A DNA stretch of 64,000 bases from Doris montereyensis. Its lineage: Eukaryota > Mollusca > Gastropoda > Nudibranchia > Dorididae. Made by a program: the position numbers and the translations under genes. Positions 31,864-63,849 of the stretch are shown in pieces. The notes beneath the pieces are model-generated. The model saw nothing but the letters and a program-made list of their open reading frames with translations, did no database searches and had not been told where the DNA came from. Every line of letters starts with the position of its first letter. Within the stretch, counting starts at the first letter, position 1. The DNA is taken from assembly GCA_037039925.1 (NCBI GenBank), contig JAXRKP010000450.1, positions 18,501 through 82,500 of the forward strand, read 5' to 3'.

Positions 31864-34800
31864 ATTTTATTTTATCAAATTCTTGCTTAAGTTTGTCTCT
31901 TTACTTTCAGTTTCAAGGAGTCTATTTGACATTCAGTAAAATATATTTTGCTGTTGATTATCCCTGTACTGTCAGGGGATAAGCAATGATGAATGAGTTT
32001 GATGGGGGGCGGGGGGGGGGGGGAATGAATTCGTAAATCATAACGTCTACCATAACCTATTAATATAATGTGATACTGCAAAATTCTAGATCTAGATTCA
32101 AGTCCTAATATGTGAATGTGACGATTAGATTTTATTTCTACACTACTACTTGATTCAACCTAAATAGGATCTAACCGGGAATTCCTGTAAGTAGAACGTT
32201 GTTCTAAAAATAGAACATGCCCTATATTTCGTTTGTCGAGTGTCATACAGTGTAGGTTAATATATACCCTGCGTCTGAGAGGTAAAATATTATATGTTTA
32301 TTGTAAAAAGAAACACAAACACAGCTAAAAACGCATTTTATAAAAATATAAACAACGTTCAGAATTTGTGAATCGGACAGGAAACAGGTCAGAAGGAATA
32401 CCCCAGTAAGACCGGCTGTTACGATGGTATGATAATCCAAGTCAATATTTGTTGTAATTTTCAAATTTAATGCTATAGTTAACGACAATTAACACAAAAC
32501 ATCATATACTTACATGTACATAATAAATTGATGTCTCCATTCTGTTGAAAATATGCTTGGGTAGTTCCATTAAAAACTAAAACTGGATTACAAGTAACAC
32601 ATGCTTTTAAACAGATATTTAAAGAAAGAAAACCAGAAAAGATATTTCTTGTCTGTTGTCTGACGAAGGGTCCAAAACGTCACGTGTTTGTTCTGTCTTT
32701 ATTAGTGGAGTTGTCATTTATTGTCATATTTCGCCTCATGTATTAGTATAAGTGAGTATAATTATTGTATTATTTACTCAGTCTGTTCTATAATCTATGG
32801 ACTACACAGTTGGCTCCGGCGAGATGCTCAAGGAGTTTGCATCGCTGCACAATAATATGACACTGTCATTGACAAAACTGACACTAACAGTGGTCAGTAC
32901 ATGTACTCAGCTGTAGGAAAGGAAGAACGACAGTCAGCCTTGTTGTACTCGACCTCTTTATAATTAATATCATTCATGCTGCCAACTGTGGCTCCAAACT
33001 AACAATGTTTCTTAATGACAGATACAGAGGAATTCAAAACGAGTTATATCGGGGAATAACAGGCGGTTGGCGGGTGTTGCTGGTTGGTCCTGTTTCTTTC
33101 CTTACCTTCTTTCACTCATCTTTCATCTTGCTGTTTCTTTTTAATTCACACTGAGATCACCGCAATGGTGGACGGGGTAAATTTCAATGCAACAAATCGG
33201 GAATAAGACTTAACACTTTGATGGTAGTCTTCATCTACTTCTATTTATCATAACGGGATATTCTTCAGACAACATTTGTTTAATACAAATAGGTAAACCC
33301 AGACTGCAACACATACAAATACAATTGTGGTACTCAGAAGAAGCTATGATCTGTCTATGTTAACACAAAAGTGCAATGTACACATACACAATAGACTTAA
33401 TTTATGTTGATTTTCTCTTTTGTTGAGAAAAGGCTATTTTATAACAGAATCTGAATCAGAATGTATTCATGTCGTTATGTATCATCAGTCACGTAGTATG
33501 AAAACTATTTAATTCCATGCTCATGTGTCAAAAGGTCCAAAAGGTAACACTAACAACAGGCATCTTTCGACACTTTAAAAATACATGTACTACTAGTAAC
33601 AATTATTGTAATTTAATCAATAAAGGAAATCACATACACTGTTTATTTCAATAAACAACTTTGTAATGATAAAACAAGACAGTACTGGTATGATATAATT
33701 GAATAAAAAAACCTTTAGAATCTCATGAAATGCTGTGGGGTTTGTTTTTCAAATTTTTTTCATTACAAATTCTTTGTTACATTATCTCAAGCAAGGAATG
33801 AATATTGTCTTACTTTCTTTTATGTTATATTTTGAATGATGAGTTTCACATTGATTAGATCGGGTTGAAAATCAAAGCATTGGATGTCAAACTGTCACCG
33901 ACATGTTTGTCAATCGTAAACATACGAGACCGACAATCCAAGAGTAGATTTAATTGTATAAATTATAAAGTAACAAAAAACATTAGAAAACACACACTGT
34001 CTGATATCTCTGATTCACTTATTGAAGCTCATCTGAGCTTTTTGTAATCGCGAAAATAATCCTCAAACTGAGTCAAACAAATCGCAATTATGCTCATGCG
34101 AAACTTAAAGAAGGAACGACAGAAAAGTTCATTTTGTTGTTTTTTCTCTCCAAATGTTTACTTAAATGTTCACATTACCCCATAAGGAAGCATTTGCAGC
34201 AGTGACCTAAAACTGCTGTACAAGTGGACGCAGAATTTAGTATCTGTTTTATTTTATCATGGTTTTTAAAACAGAAGACAAATGCATTTAGTGTCTTTTA
34301 TCTACCGGTATCTGTTTATTTGTATGTGTTTATGTATGTATGTATATGTATGTATGTATGTATGTTGTATTATGTTAAAAATAGATACATGTAGTATGTA
34401 GTTGTTTAGTAGTTTCATCCTTGATCATTAGAGGTCTAAGCAAGGGCAATTTCTCTTATAATTTTTTTGAAAAGTCAATTGCTATTTTTATAGCTGTCTT
34501 AACATTCCATAATTAATTCATGATTATATGATAGCTGGTAAACTCCTATAATATACTTCTTTTAGTTTTATAGTCAGTTTCATTATCGTCATTATCATTA
34601 TTAATCCTCATACAATTGGGTTTATTGAACTACTGTATGGATTTACATCACTGCATGGCTCAACGGTTAGGTGTGTTGTTAAGTAAAAATTCACTTCAGT
34701 GTAATTTACTACAAACAGATTATGTGAACTCAAGATGTAAAAGCATAATAAAATGTTTACTTGATCAGAGGCATGATCAACAATAAAGTTAACTTAAAAA

Positions 34801-34889
34801 ACAGAAGACAGAGCATTCAATATTTACAAGTACATGTCATGTAGTTTGATTTCAAGATTTCAAGAAAAAAAATTAATTGCCGTAATATT
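31864..34889. other. Intergenic stretch
   Basis: Mostly AT-rich unique-looking DNA. Contents seen: a G-run near 32004-32022, a half copy of the 5-kb foldback repeat at 32651-32736, and TATG repeats at 34330-34370. Short open frames such as 33865-34047 show no domain. The downstream end of the FAAH2-like gene lies at 35470. Confidence 0.5.
32651..32736 (+). repeat. Half copy of the hairpin repeat at 4971-5122
   Basis: Matches 5035-5122 (right arm plus loop), including AAACGTCACG, TTTGTTCTGTCTTTATTAGT and ATATTTCGCCT. The left arm is absent. It begins with CTGACGAAGG, where the other copy has CTGAGGAAGA. Confidence 0.75.
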
Positions 34890-34966
34890 AATTATATAAC
34901 AATAACAATAATAATGATAATAATAATAATAATAATAATAATAATATAATAATAATAATAATAATG

Positions 34967-35015
<49 letters not shown>

Positions 35016-35032
35016 GAATAATAATAATAATA

Positions 35033-35078
<46 letters not shown>

Positions 35079-35119
35079 TAATATAATGTAATATTATCAA
35101 TATTGGTGATGTTGATAAT

Positions 35120-35172
<53 letters not shown>

Positions 35173-35333
35173 TGATGATAATAGTAATAATAATAATAAT
35201 AATAATGATGATAATATAGATGATAATAATATAATTATAATAATAATATTAATAATAATAAAAATAATAATAACAAAATAATAACAAGAAATAATAATAA
35301 TCATAATAATAACAATATAATAATAAAGAAGAA
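34890..35333. repeat. (AAT)n microsatellite, imperfect
   Basis: About 440 bp of AAT/ATT units with GAT and ATA interruptions, ending in (GAA)4 130 bp downstream (3' side) of the FAAH2-like stop codon. Confidence 0.95.
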
Positions 35334-35469
35334 GAAGACCTTGGAATCGTGAGACGAATTACATGTACATTGCAATATTGAAGCTCTTCACGATTTCATC
35401 ACAATCTTAGATTTTAGATGAAAATACCCCCAACAAAGAACAAAAAATCTGATCATTGAATGAAAAGAG

Positions 35470-50590
<15,121 letters not shown>

Positions 50591-50599
50591 TATTTAAAC

Positions 50600-52185
<1,586 letters not shown>

Positions 52186-52189
52186 TCAC

Positions 52190-52510
52190 CTCTAGTCCCA
52201 TCGGTAACAACACGTTAAAAAGGAGGTCCCGTGTGCGTGTACAGCCGGTCACAAGAGAGGAGTTCGGGAAAGTACGGGGAGTACTAGTAGTCAGGTTTCA
52301 CTGAGTGATTGCTTTGATCCACTACCGCAACTAAGGTGATCTGGTGGGTTTTGGTAGGATTTTTAAAAACCATTGCCTGGACTGCCCTGTAAAAAGGAAT
52401 GGATCTTTAACGTGTAGAGTGATGTAAACCTGCACATGCACACGGGACCTCCTTTTTAACGTGCGTCACCGATGGGACTAGTTGACGATTCACCTACCTA
52501 GACCATGAGG
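52190..52510. mobile_element. SINE family 1 pieces in opposite orientations
   Basis: 52193-52250 (+) carries TCTAGTCCCATCGGTAAC and AGGAGGTCCCGTGTGCG. 52313-52510 (-) carries ACTAAGGTGATCTGGTGGG, GGATCTTTAACGTG and GGGACCTCCTTTTTAACGTG. They form an imperfect inverted pair. Confidence 0.65.
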
Positions 52511-52744
52511 GGGGGGCAGAGGGGGGGAGAGAAATTAAAAAGCCTCGAAGAAAATATTTCAACCTGCCGAGGGACGGCCTTTGGGTTGAAGACTCTTGAC
52601 TATCAGTCCCTTCTGGAGTCAAGACCAAGAACATCTGTAGGGGTAGATCCTCAGTTTGACAGATGATTTCAAGCTGGAGGTAAATCGTCTTCAACATGAC
52701 ATTGGCCGAGGGTGGATAGACATCAACAATCGGAGTCCTGAAGA

Positions 52745-52985
52745 GCAGTCAGGATGAAATGGATGAAAGAAATTAATGAGAGAGAGAATACAGTCCAATG
52801 GATGAAAAGAAATTAATGAGAGAGACCGGTCTCAGGATGGAATGGATGGAGAGGAGAATACAGTCAGGATGGAATGGATGAAATAAATTAATGAGAGAGA
52901 GACAGTCAGAATGGAAACATCATTAATGAGAGAAAGAAAAGTCAGGATGGAATGGGTGGAGGAAAGAATACAGTCAGGATGGAAG
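52745..52985. repeat. Irregular tandem repeat, ~40-60-bp units
   Basis: CAGGATGGAATGGATG and AAATTAATGAGAGAGA words alternate about five times with variable spacing. Confidence 0.8.
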
Positions 52986-53127
52986 TGACCTATCAAGTGC
53001 CAATCACACAGAGATGAGGAGAGTGCGAATGGCCCGCAGAAAATGAAAGTGACAAGCATTTGGAATTCCAACAGGCCACATGGATCACCAGGTTTCACAA
53101 TCTAAGCGACTCTGACAACAGAGAGTA

Positions 53128-53132
53128 GTAGC

Positions 53133-53221
<89 letters not shown>

Positions 53222-53222
53222 C
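53128..53222. repeat. (GTA)n microsatellite
   Basis: About 30 GTA units. Confidence 0.97.
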
Positions 53223-53499
53223 AGCGCGTCACGGGGGTCATCTTGGCCTCAAACCAATCGTGGCACACATCAGTGTCCCATGAAGCTCGGTCAGTGAGGT
53301 TTCCAGGTAGTTTCGAACCTCAGCAAACTGCACTCACGAGGTCTGGCTGGTTCAGCTGACATCCATACGAGGCTGGTGCTTCAACCGAACAGATGAAGAT
53401 GCTACATCCATGCATTCCCAGCCCTGACGCGATCGGAGGGATCTACTTACTAAAGCAGACGGTACTTTTCAATCTCTCCGCCTCTCAAGACAAAAGTAC

Positions 53500-54165
53500 G
53501 TAGCCCTCATCAGAGATATGCTGTTTGCCGACGACCACCAGTATGAACCACCTAATGGATCGGTCCTCTCCACTACGGACACTATCAGCCTAAAAAAGAC
53601 GAACGTACTAACAAGGCACTACTACATCACCATCGACGACTACGAGCTCGATACGCTCCATCAGTTCACTACCTTGGCTCACCATCACTACTACTACAAA
53701 GAGGATACTACGACCCTTACGCGCCTCACAACACGAGTATGGACCAATCCCAAGCTGACAGTGAAGACCAACGTGGCAGTGTACAACGCCTGCGTCATCA
53801 GCACACTGCTAGCGAGACATGGACCACGTACGCCAGACAAGAAAGGCGTCTGAACTCCTTCCATGAGAAGCCTCCGTCATCCTGGGAATAATGTGGCAAG
53901 ACAAAATGCCCAATACGGATGTCCTGTCTCCTGTTGGACTGACCAGCATGTTTACACTGCTCAGACATCGCAGACTCCACTGGCTAGGTCATGTCCACCG
54001 CATACATCCCCAGGGACCTCCTGTACAGAGAGTTGGCCTCCGGAAGAAGACCCACCGGACGACCACAACTGCGGTACCGTGACGTCGTAAACGCAACATG
54101 AAGGCCATACATACTAGCCTGGCAGCCGACCGGTCTCAGTGGAGAGGAGCCCTGACCTAACATCT
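53500..54165 (+). pseudogene. RTE-type LINE C-terminal fragment
   Basis: With frame changes: RDMLFADD (RT motif C), TTRVWTNPKLTVKTNVAVYN, ACVISTLL, NTDVLSPVGLTSMFTLLRHR, RLHWLGHVHRI and ASGRRPTGRPQLRYRDV. This is a very common invertebrate RTE-type C-terminus. Base composition is more GC-rich than its surroundings. Confidence 0.85.
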
Positions 54166-54329
54166 TACTACACAAGCCGCCACAGAGAGGCGGGCCCGCA
54201 GAAAACAAAGTGACAGCTCCAACAGGCCACATACAGGTTTCACATGAAGCCTCTATTACTCCCATATCGGCCTGTACATAGCAGTCCAACCGTAGATGAA
54301 GAGTATGGTAGCCCTAGAGGAGGCTGCTG

Positions 54330-54692
54330 CTGGAGGAGGAGGAGGAGGAGGAGGAGGTAGGAGGAAGAAGAAGTAGAATAGAGGAGGAGAAGGAGAAGAA
54401 GGAGGATAGGAAGGGAAGAAGAGAAGAAGAAGAAGAAGAAGAAGAAGAAGCCTAAGGAAGAAGAAGAAGAAGAAGAAGAAGAAGAAGAAGAAGAAGAAGA
54501 AGAAGAAGAAGAAGAAGAAGAAGAAGAAGAAGAAGAAAGAAGAAGAAGAAGAAGAAGAAGAAGAAGAAGAAGAAGAAGAAGAAGAAGAAGAAGAAGAAGA
54601 AGACGAAGAAGAAGAAGAAGAAGAAGAAGAAGAAGAAGAAGAAGAAGAAGAAGAAGAAGAAGAAGAAGAAGAAGAAGAAGAAGAAGAAGAAG

Positions 54693-54753
<61 letters not shown>

Positions 54754-54848
54754 AAGAAGAAGAAGAAGAAGAAGAAGAAGAAGAAGAAGAAGAAGAAGAA
54801 GAAGAAGAAGAAGAAGAAGAAGAAGAAGAAGAAGAAGAAGAAGAAGGG
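54330..54848. repeat. (GAA)n microsatellite, ~500 bp
   Basis: GGA-rich start becoming nearly pure GAA from 54420, interrupted by only a few bases. Confidence 0.98.
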
Positions 54849-55905
54849 TTAAAGGGTAATTTTCTATTAATCTGAAAACGAGTAGAATAATATGCAACAT
54901 ACAAACGTGACTTGAAGACAAAAAGCGAGAAGGTCTGATTCAGTTATATCAATGGGGCAGAGCATTGACATTTTGAATACGATGATTACAGCTTCAAATT
55001 CTAATAATGAATAATACCCAGACTACAGATTAATGTAGATAAAATGTTAGACGGTCACTGTCAGCAAATGTTTCTTATCAGTAAGGACGTTTACATCGTA
55101 AAATACTTTTTCTTCTTTCTTTCCTTTAATCGTTCGTTTAAGGTGAAAAACCAAGCAAAAATTATTCAATGAGTGGCTGTTATCTGGATCTAGACTAAAG
55201 TAAATCTACGGTTGCGGTAATTACAATATTTTTAAAGCCGAGAATAAACATATTACGAGTTATAACATATGTACTGATTATAATTTTGTTCACTATGATT
55301 GAAAGAACGAGGCTATCAGATCTTAAGGGCAAACCTGTGACCTTGCAATCAATAGTGCTCAATTTTAATCAATGAACCAAAGTTAACATTAGTCGATAAT
55401 ACAATAGACACAATCTTCTCAATCGCAATAGTACTTAACCGTGATATGCCTTTCATACGATATGTGTTTTGTAAGAAAAGCATGTATGAAAAGTTTAATG
55501 ATTTTGGGTTTTAGGTGATTCCCCCTCCCCCCTCTCCCTTAACGAGACAAACCAAAATCAACGGTTTGCCACGGGTGGACTTTGAGACCGGCCAAGGATG
55601 TCAAAGTCCACACAATGATTCAAGATTGGCGCAACGAATTTTTATTATTAGTATGTGTCACTACAACTTATAAGAGTCGAAATGAGTCGGTCAGTACACA
55701 ATGCGATAAGGTATGTTTGGATTAAAAGTGAAACACACATACGGCAAACTTCTTTATGAGGAGTTTAATTGTATTTCTTTTGTTTTCGATTACGCTAGAC
55801 TGTTAAGATTGCTGTTGATATAGCTGTACGCATTGGTGTTGTTTGGCATAAAAAAATACAAGTAATATAAAAACAGAAACAAACAAAAAACAAAAACAAC
55901 TCCTA
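54849..55905. other. Unannotated stretch
   Basis: AT-rich unique-looking DNA; no gene supported. Confidence 0.5.
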
Positions 55906-55908
55906 CAT

Positions 55909-57425
55909 GTAGCCTAGTCTGTTATAGATTGCATTGACGTGACTTGGTTTATAGCCTAGTCTGTTATAGATTGCATTGACGTGACTTAGTATGTAACCTA
56001 GTCTGTTATATATTGCATTGACGTGACTTGGTATGTAGCCTAGTCTAGTGATTGACGTGATATAGATTGTATTGACGTGACTTGGTATGTAGCCTAGTCT
56101 GTTATAGATTGCATTGACGTGACTTAGTATGTAGCCTAGTCTGTTATAGATTGCATTGACGTGACTTAGTATGTAGCCTAGTCTGTTATAGTTACGTACT
56201 TAATTAGTCTGTTATAGATTGCATTGACGTGACTTGGTGGTATGTAGCCTAGTCTGTTATAGATTGCATTGACGTGACTTAGTATGTAGCCTAGTCTGTT
56301 ATAGATTGCATTGACGTGACTTGGTATGTAGCCTAGTCTGTTATATTGATTTGACTTATTGAGTATGTGATAGATTGCATTGACTTAGTATGTAGCCTAG
56401 TCTGTTATAGATTGCATTGACGTGACTTGGTATGTAGCCTAGTCTGTTATAGATTGCATTTGACGTGACTTGGTATGTATTGCCTAGTCTGTTATAGATT
56501 GCATTGACGTGACTTGGTATGTAACCTAGTCTGTTATAGATTGCATTGACGTGACTTAGTATGTAGCCTAGTATGTGATAGATTGCATTGACGTGACTTA
56601 GTATTAGCCTATGTTATATAATTAGCCTAGTCTGTTATAGATTGCATTGACGTGACTTAGTATGTAGCCTAGTCTGGTATAGATTGCATTGACGTGACTT
56701 GGTATGTAGCCTAGTCTGGTATAGATTGCATTGACGTGACTTAGTATGTAGCCTAGTCTGCTATAGATTGCATTGACGTGACTTGGTATGTAGCCTAGTC
56801 TGTTATAGTGACTTAGATTGCATTGCCGTGACTTAGTATGTAGCGTGACTAGTCTGTTATAGATTGCATTGACTGTGACATTAGTGATGTATCCTAGTCT
56901 GTAATAGATTGCATTGACATGACTTGGTATGTAGCCTAGTCTGCTATAGATTGCATTGACGTGACTTAGTGTGTAGCCTAGTCTGTTATAGATTGCATTG
57001 ACGTGACTGTATGTAGCCTAGTCTGTTATAAATTTGCATTGACGTAATGACTTAGTATGTAGCCTAGTCTGTAATGCAGATTGCATTGACTTGACTTAGT
57101 ATGTAGCCTAGTCTGTTATAAATTGCATTGACGTGACTGTATTAGCCTAGTCTGTTATAAATTGCATTGATTGCAGTATGTACTAGTCTGTTATAAATTG
57201 CATTGAGTGATTTAGTATGTAGCCTAGTCTGTTATAAATTGCATTGACGTGACTTAGTATATAGCCTAGTCTGTTATAAATTGCATTGACGTGACTTAGT
57301 ATATAGCTTAGTCTGTTATAGCTTGCATTGACGTGACTTAGTATGTAGTCTAGTCTGTTATAAATTGCATTGACGTGACTTAGTATGTAGCCTAGTCTAT
57401 TATAGATTGCATTGACGTGACTTGT
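55909..57425. repeat. 42-bp minisatellite, about 36 copies
   Basis: Unit: TAGCCTAGTCTGTTATAGAT followed by TGCATTGACGTGACTTRGTA and TG (42 bp). Most copies are exact or one or two bases off; several carry small insertions or partial duplications. Each contains TGACGTGAC. Because 42 is divisible by three, an open - strand frame persists at 57183-57440 (NRLGYILSHVNAIY repeats), but it is not conserved through the array and is not a gene. Confidence 0.95.
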
Positions 57426-59324
57426 CTGCGTTTGTCGCATTATATTACATGTATAAGAATGATACCAAAGGTTGATTGTAGTATTGCTTATCTATCAGAG
57501 GGAGTTGGGTAGCGATCAGTCATGAAGCGCCTTTGCAGGGTTGTTTTACTGACAATTTGACTAGTGGCTATATAATGCATTTGAAGCCCGATATTTTCAC
57601 CCGATCAGAATACTATAGATCTAGTACGTTCCTAAACTCTTGTCCAACTTTAAAGAGCCAACTTTTTAACTAAAATAGGTCGGGTTTTCAAATTAAACAT
57701 GTAAATATGAAATGGTTTTGACGTTATGCTACTTTTTTGTCTCTGAAATTGAATAAAGGATTATCGATTTCGCTTCTTTAATCTATATAAAATATAACAA
57801 CTCTTCGTCGACCTGTATTTTAGAGGCCTTATCGTAATGAAAAGACAGCACAGTCAGTGTTATCAAAGAAGGCTATGACAAATCGTTTTTATGCAGATTT
57901 CCTGAATTTCAGAGGGATTAGAAACTATTTCTGTTTTGACATGTTTTCCCGTTGAAAATTATGTATATATATATGCGATTTATTAGTGGTTACCATACCT
58001 CTTGATAACTTAAAAGGGCTATCATTGCTGTTAGATGTTGATGTGAATTCGGGTCTTACAATTCTTGATTTTTAGGATTTGAGCATATAACCCGTTTTGT
58101 CATGAATAAAACGTATTGACTCGTATTGTTTTGAACTCATTATAAAAAAAGAAACAATAGTATGTAAATGAATGTCTTGAAATGTTTTCACTTTGCAATG
58201 AACTCGTATATATCATAATACTAATGCTCGGAGACTTCAAATTACTCGCGTGAACGTCATTCATGCTCATGTCAGTCAAATATGACATGGTACATGTGTA
58301 ATTAGTCATTTTGTTTCTTCTTCCATTTGAGACAGCGGCGGCGTCTTATAAAGACTAGCGGCTAACCTTCCAAGTCATTTAAATCTGTGTCAATAATGAA
58401 GTCTAAAATTATGAAAATCATGTTTATAACTCTTCAAAAGATCACAAGATTCAATTATATTCCAAGAGAGACAGAGAGGAGGGGGTGTTTTTTCCCCATA
58501 ATACATGTATATCCAACCTGGCCAAGATAACACGTCATGTTTTGGATTCTGTCTCAATTGGATTGTTGTCTCGAGCTATGAACAATAGTACATGTAGTTT
58601 ATGATGAGGAGGGCACCTAAAACAAGCTTTCTATGAAACATAACCAAAATCAAGAAGACTCAGAAGGAAAACTACTACCTGAAAACATAACCTTTATTTA
58701 TAACATCAATGTAACCCTCTGACAACATGAAGCCCTTTTATTTATCCCAGCCATTAATTCCACTGTATAAACTTACTCAAAACACGGGGTATAACCACTG
58801 CAAAAATATATACAATCAACGTTTCTACTCTAACAAAACTGTATTGATGTCACAGTCGAATCTGACTGATGCGGCTTTTGTCACGATAAAAATGTAATAT
58901 ACCCGTCAGTCAAGTCAAGTGATTACACAATGACACAATCGCCCTAAACTGAGTGAAATGACGTGATGGCAGTGCTCTAGTTACCGTATTGGTAAGCTAC
59001 TACTGTAAAACTGAAATAATTCCAAGCCTAAAAATGTTAAAAAGCCGCCAAAGCTCAAAGAACTTCGCCGCCACAGAAAAAAAAATTAACAATAGTTATT
59101 AAATATGCTGCAAAATCTGTATGTCAACGATAATAATATAAGACGGTATGTAAAAATCAAGACTGGACAACAGATAGTTTTCGAGAAATTTGAAAGACAA
59201 CGTGGGCAAGAGTTTCGGAATGCACTGTAGAGATCTACGTGGCCGATAATGATCCTTAAATAAAGACCACTGTCATTACTAAGATACACATCATTTATGA
59301 TTTACACAGTGTAAAGTTTTTATT
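57426..59324. other. Unannotated stretch
   Basis: AT-rich intergenic sequence. Short frames at 58100-58309 and 59086-59289 have no recognisable domain. Confidence 0.5.
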
Positions 59325-60877
<1,553 letters not shown>

Positions 60878-62629
60878 TTAGTCACTGTCGTTGTCGCTGT
60901 CATTGTCTTCATGCCCTGCATTATCAGTTATGTCTCCCAACATTCTAGAATAATAATCAGTCACTGATGCTGGTGGTTTAAGCTCCAACAGCAGCTTGAG
61001 GGTGTCAGCACGCTTGGCAGGCTTCACGTGAGATGCTTGTTCTAGCTGCTCTGGAGCAAAGTTTTCCCATCTATATCCTTTCTTGAGGATTGGGTGGACA
61101 ATGAAATCTCCCGTATATGTCTCTTTGACAGCTGGCGCATTACCATTCACCTCCACCACTTTCACATCACTTATTTTGAAGGTCCTTGTGCGCTTTGTAT
61201 ACTTTGCAGTAAGAGCTTTAAAATCAAAGCTCTGCCAGTCTATCCCATACTGGAGAATGTTGCCATGGTGGCTGAGGATTTCAAGATATTCCTCTGGCAG
61301 CAATATGGTAGGATGCTTTCGGATTTCCTGCTCAACCCTTCCAAGCACCCGATCAGCAGGCAGAAAACTGTGTCCTCTGACTGGGAAGGTGTGTTATTCG
61401 GAGGTGAGGACAAACCTGCTTTCGAAAGGCCAGTAACATGGCTAGAACATTGATGTTTTTGTTCTGACCATAACATGAGTCAGAAAAAGACGCAGTTCAG
61501 ATTTTGTAACCAGTTCATTAACGATGACATTTTGCAAAAAATGCTGCACCGCTGATGCCACCATATTGGAATCCTTTCCATTTTTCCACTCAAGCCATGT
61601 GTAAAGATGGATGTCATCCTTCTTTTGTGTTCCATCTGCTCTGTGGTTTACAATGCCAAAGACATGGAGATATACCTGGCGACTGTAGTATGCTTGACCA
61701 ATGGGCGTTCGAGGCAGGACAAGATTTTCCATCATGTCAAAACAAATGGTTGTTGTGTCTCTCACCTCGTTTAAGAGATTATAAAAAGCCCGTTGACGCC
61801 TACGGTGAAGAATGAATTATGCTGCCAATACCTTTTTTGGCATCCTCTGTCAGTGCATCGCTCCTGATCTGGTTCCGGAATTGGGTGCACGTAGAGCAAA
61901 CATCAGTGGCTGGACTTCCGAAACCAAGATTGAAGTTTTTGCAGAACACAGAATAATAAGAAGAATATGACATATCCATGTTGTTGTTGTCCCTAAACAG
62001 TTTAAACATTTTAGCCACAGAAAGTTCATGTGGCAGATACTCGACCAGGACAGTCTTTCCGGCTGTAATGGCTACCTTTACACTTGAATGATTTGATGTG
62101 AGTGATGACAGCCTCACGCTTCTCCTCATCTCTGTCAGCATTTCGTCGACCACCCCTCATCTCAGGTCTGCTTTCCTTATTTTCTGCAAAGTATTTTGCA
62201 AGGCGAGTAACTCGATCTTTTGAGATGCCTGGGAAACAAGAGAATAAAAACAAGGAAAAATTTGTGAAAACACATTACAATATCATGAATGTCACAGGCT
62301 ACCTGTGCTCATAAAATTTTTGTTAGAGCTGAAATAAAGGATTATTCGATGGAAAGGAGTTCGTGGACTATTCTCCATTATAAATTTATTTTGAAAAAAC
62401 GTGGAAAAAACAAATTTTTGTTTGTGTCTTTTTTTTGTTGTCTTCTTCTGTTTTGCTTACCTAAAACAGAGCAGAAAGTTGCCTTGCACACTTTGACTTT
62501 GCCCAGTCCTGACAGGAGATAACATGTTGTGATGTTTTGTCGAGCCTTCTTGCGCTCCTCATCTTTGGTGCGGAGACGCTGCGCAACAGAGACAGTAATC
62601 AGCCTTAAGATGTATGCATCTTGTTCCAC
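60878..62629 (-). CDS. Spliced gene of a conserved invertebrate family with transposase-like motifs (5' incomplete)
   Basis: Exon 62629-62461 (acceptor TTTTTTCAG|GTGGAA; donor TTTTAG|GTAAGC) joins in frame to 62228 (acceptor TTTCCCAG|GCATCT), giving SVLGISKDRVTRLAKYFAEN. Then follow SHYSRK, YLPHELSVAKMFKLFRDNNN, SVFCKNFNLGFGSPATDVCS with CSTC, RRRQRAFYNLLNEVRDT, CFDMMENLVLPRTPIGQAYY, SDSCYGQNKN (about 61455-61484), FPVRGHSFLPADR and an acidic end DNDSDNDSD. This motif order is shared by many uncharacterised proteins of molluscs, cnidarians and arthropods (possibly those labelled DUF7869; low confidence). The acids of CFD, SDS and PAD could form an RNase H-type DDE site (inference). Three or four frame changes (near 62075, 61810, 61485, 61390) must be explained by errors or decay. 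Function unknown. Confidence 0.6.
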
Positions 62630-62639
62630 CTGAAAAAAA

Positions 62640-62938
62640 ATCATGAAGTTTATCAATTAGATTATGTCATAAAGACTTTAAAAGACACTAGACAATAAGA
62701 CATTATTTATAATGGTGGTGATGCAGGGAGAATAGTGGAGGTGAGAGTTGTAAGTTGTAGTGGTGGAAGTGGTTGCAGTATTGTAGCATTTTTTATTTTA
62801 CTTCGTGTTGTAGCCTATTCTTTGTTGTTGCCAGCCATAAGATTTGACATGAAATGTTGAATTGTCCCTTGTTTTGTGATGGCATACCATTTCAGGAGTG
62901 GCTCTTTACCTTCTATTCTTAGTACTATTAAGGCCTAA
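62640..62938. other. Unannotated stretch
   Basis: Upstream of the family-C gene's first recognised exon; contains GTGGTGG-rich words, no exon seen. Confidence 0.4.
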
Positions 62939-62939
62939 T

Positions 62940-63380
<441 letters not shown>

Positions 63381-63439
63381 GTAGAAGTAGAAGCAGCACT
63401 AGTAGCAACTGCAGTAAAGATTTACCATACTTTGCAGAT

Positions 63440-63610
63440 ATGACATAGTCTAGATCTAGATCTAGAATGGATAATATTGTGGATGGAATGACGCTTTAAG
63501 GAAATGAGATATGAAAAAAAGCACAGATCTTAACTTAATAAATTCAAAACTTTAGATTTAGACGTCTCCATAGCGCTATGACTAGATCTAGATCTACTAT
63601 CAGATGAGTA
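63440..63610. repeat. AGATCT-word cluster
   Basis: TAGATCTAGATCTAGA at 63451-63465 and CTAGATCTAGATCTAC at 63582-63597. Confidence 0.8.
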
Positions 63611-63676
63611 TGAGTATGACTCTAGGCGATGACCTAGTTTATGAGAGATCACACACTAAAAACAATAGACGTTAGG

Positions 63677-63732
63677 CTATATATATATATCCCTACCTCC
63701 CGCCCTCCCCCTCTCTCTCTCTCTCTCCCCCC

Positions 63733-63797
<65 letters not shown>

Positions 63798-63799
63798 TG

Positions 63800-63834
<35 letters not shown>

Positions 63835-63849
63835 CCTACCTCCGCCCTC

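Noticed and set aside
33865..34047. 60-codon ORF
   Set aside because: No domain, no splice or promoter context; length is expected by chance in AT-rich DNA.
54256..54921. Poly-Phe/Ser/Leu frames
   Set aside because: Stop-free reading of (GAA)n.
55909..57425. CRISPR-like array
   Set aside because: Units are contiguous 42-bp tandem copies without unique spacers, in a eukaryotic context with no cas genes.
57183..57440. Repeat protein NRLGYILSHVNAIY
   Set aside because: Open only because the 42-bp unit is a multiple of three; closed by indels and stops in most of the array.
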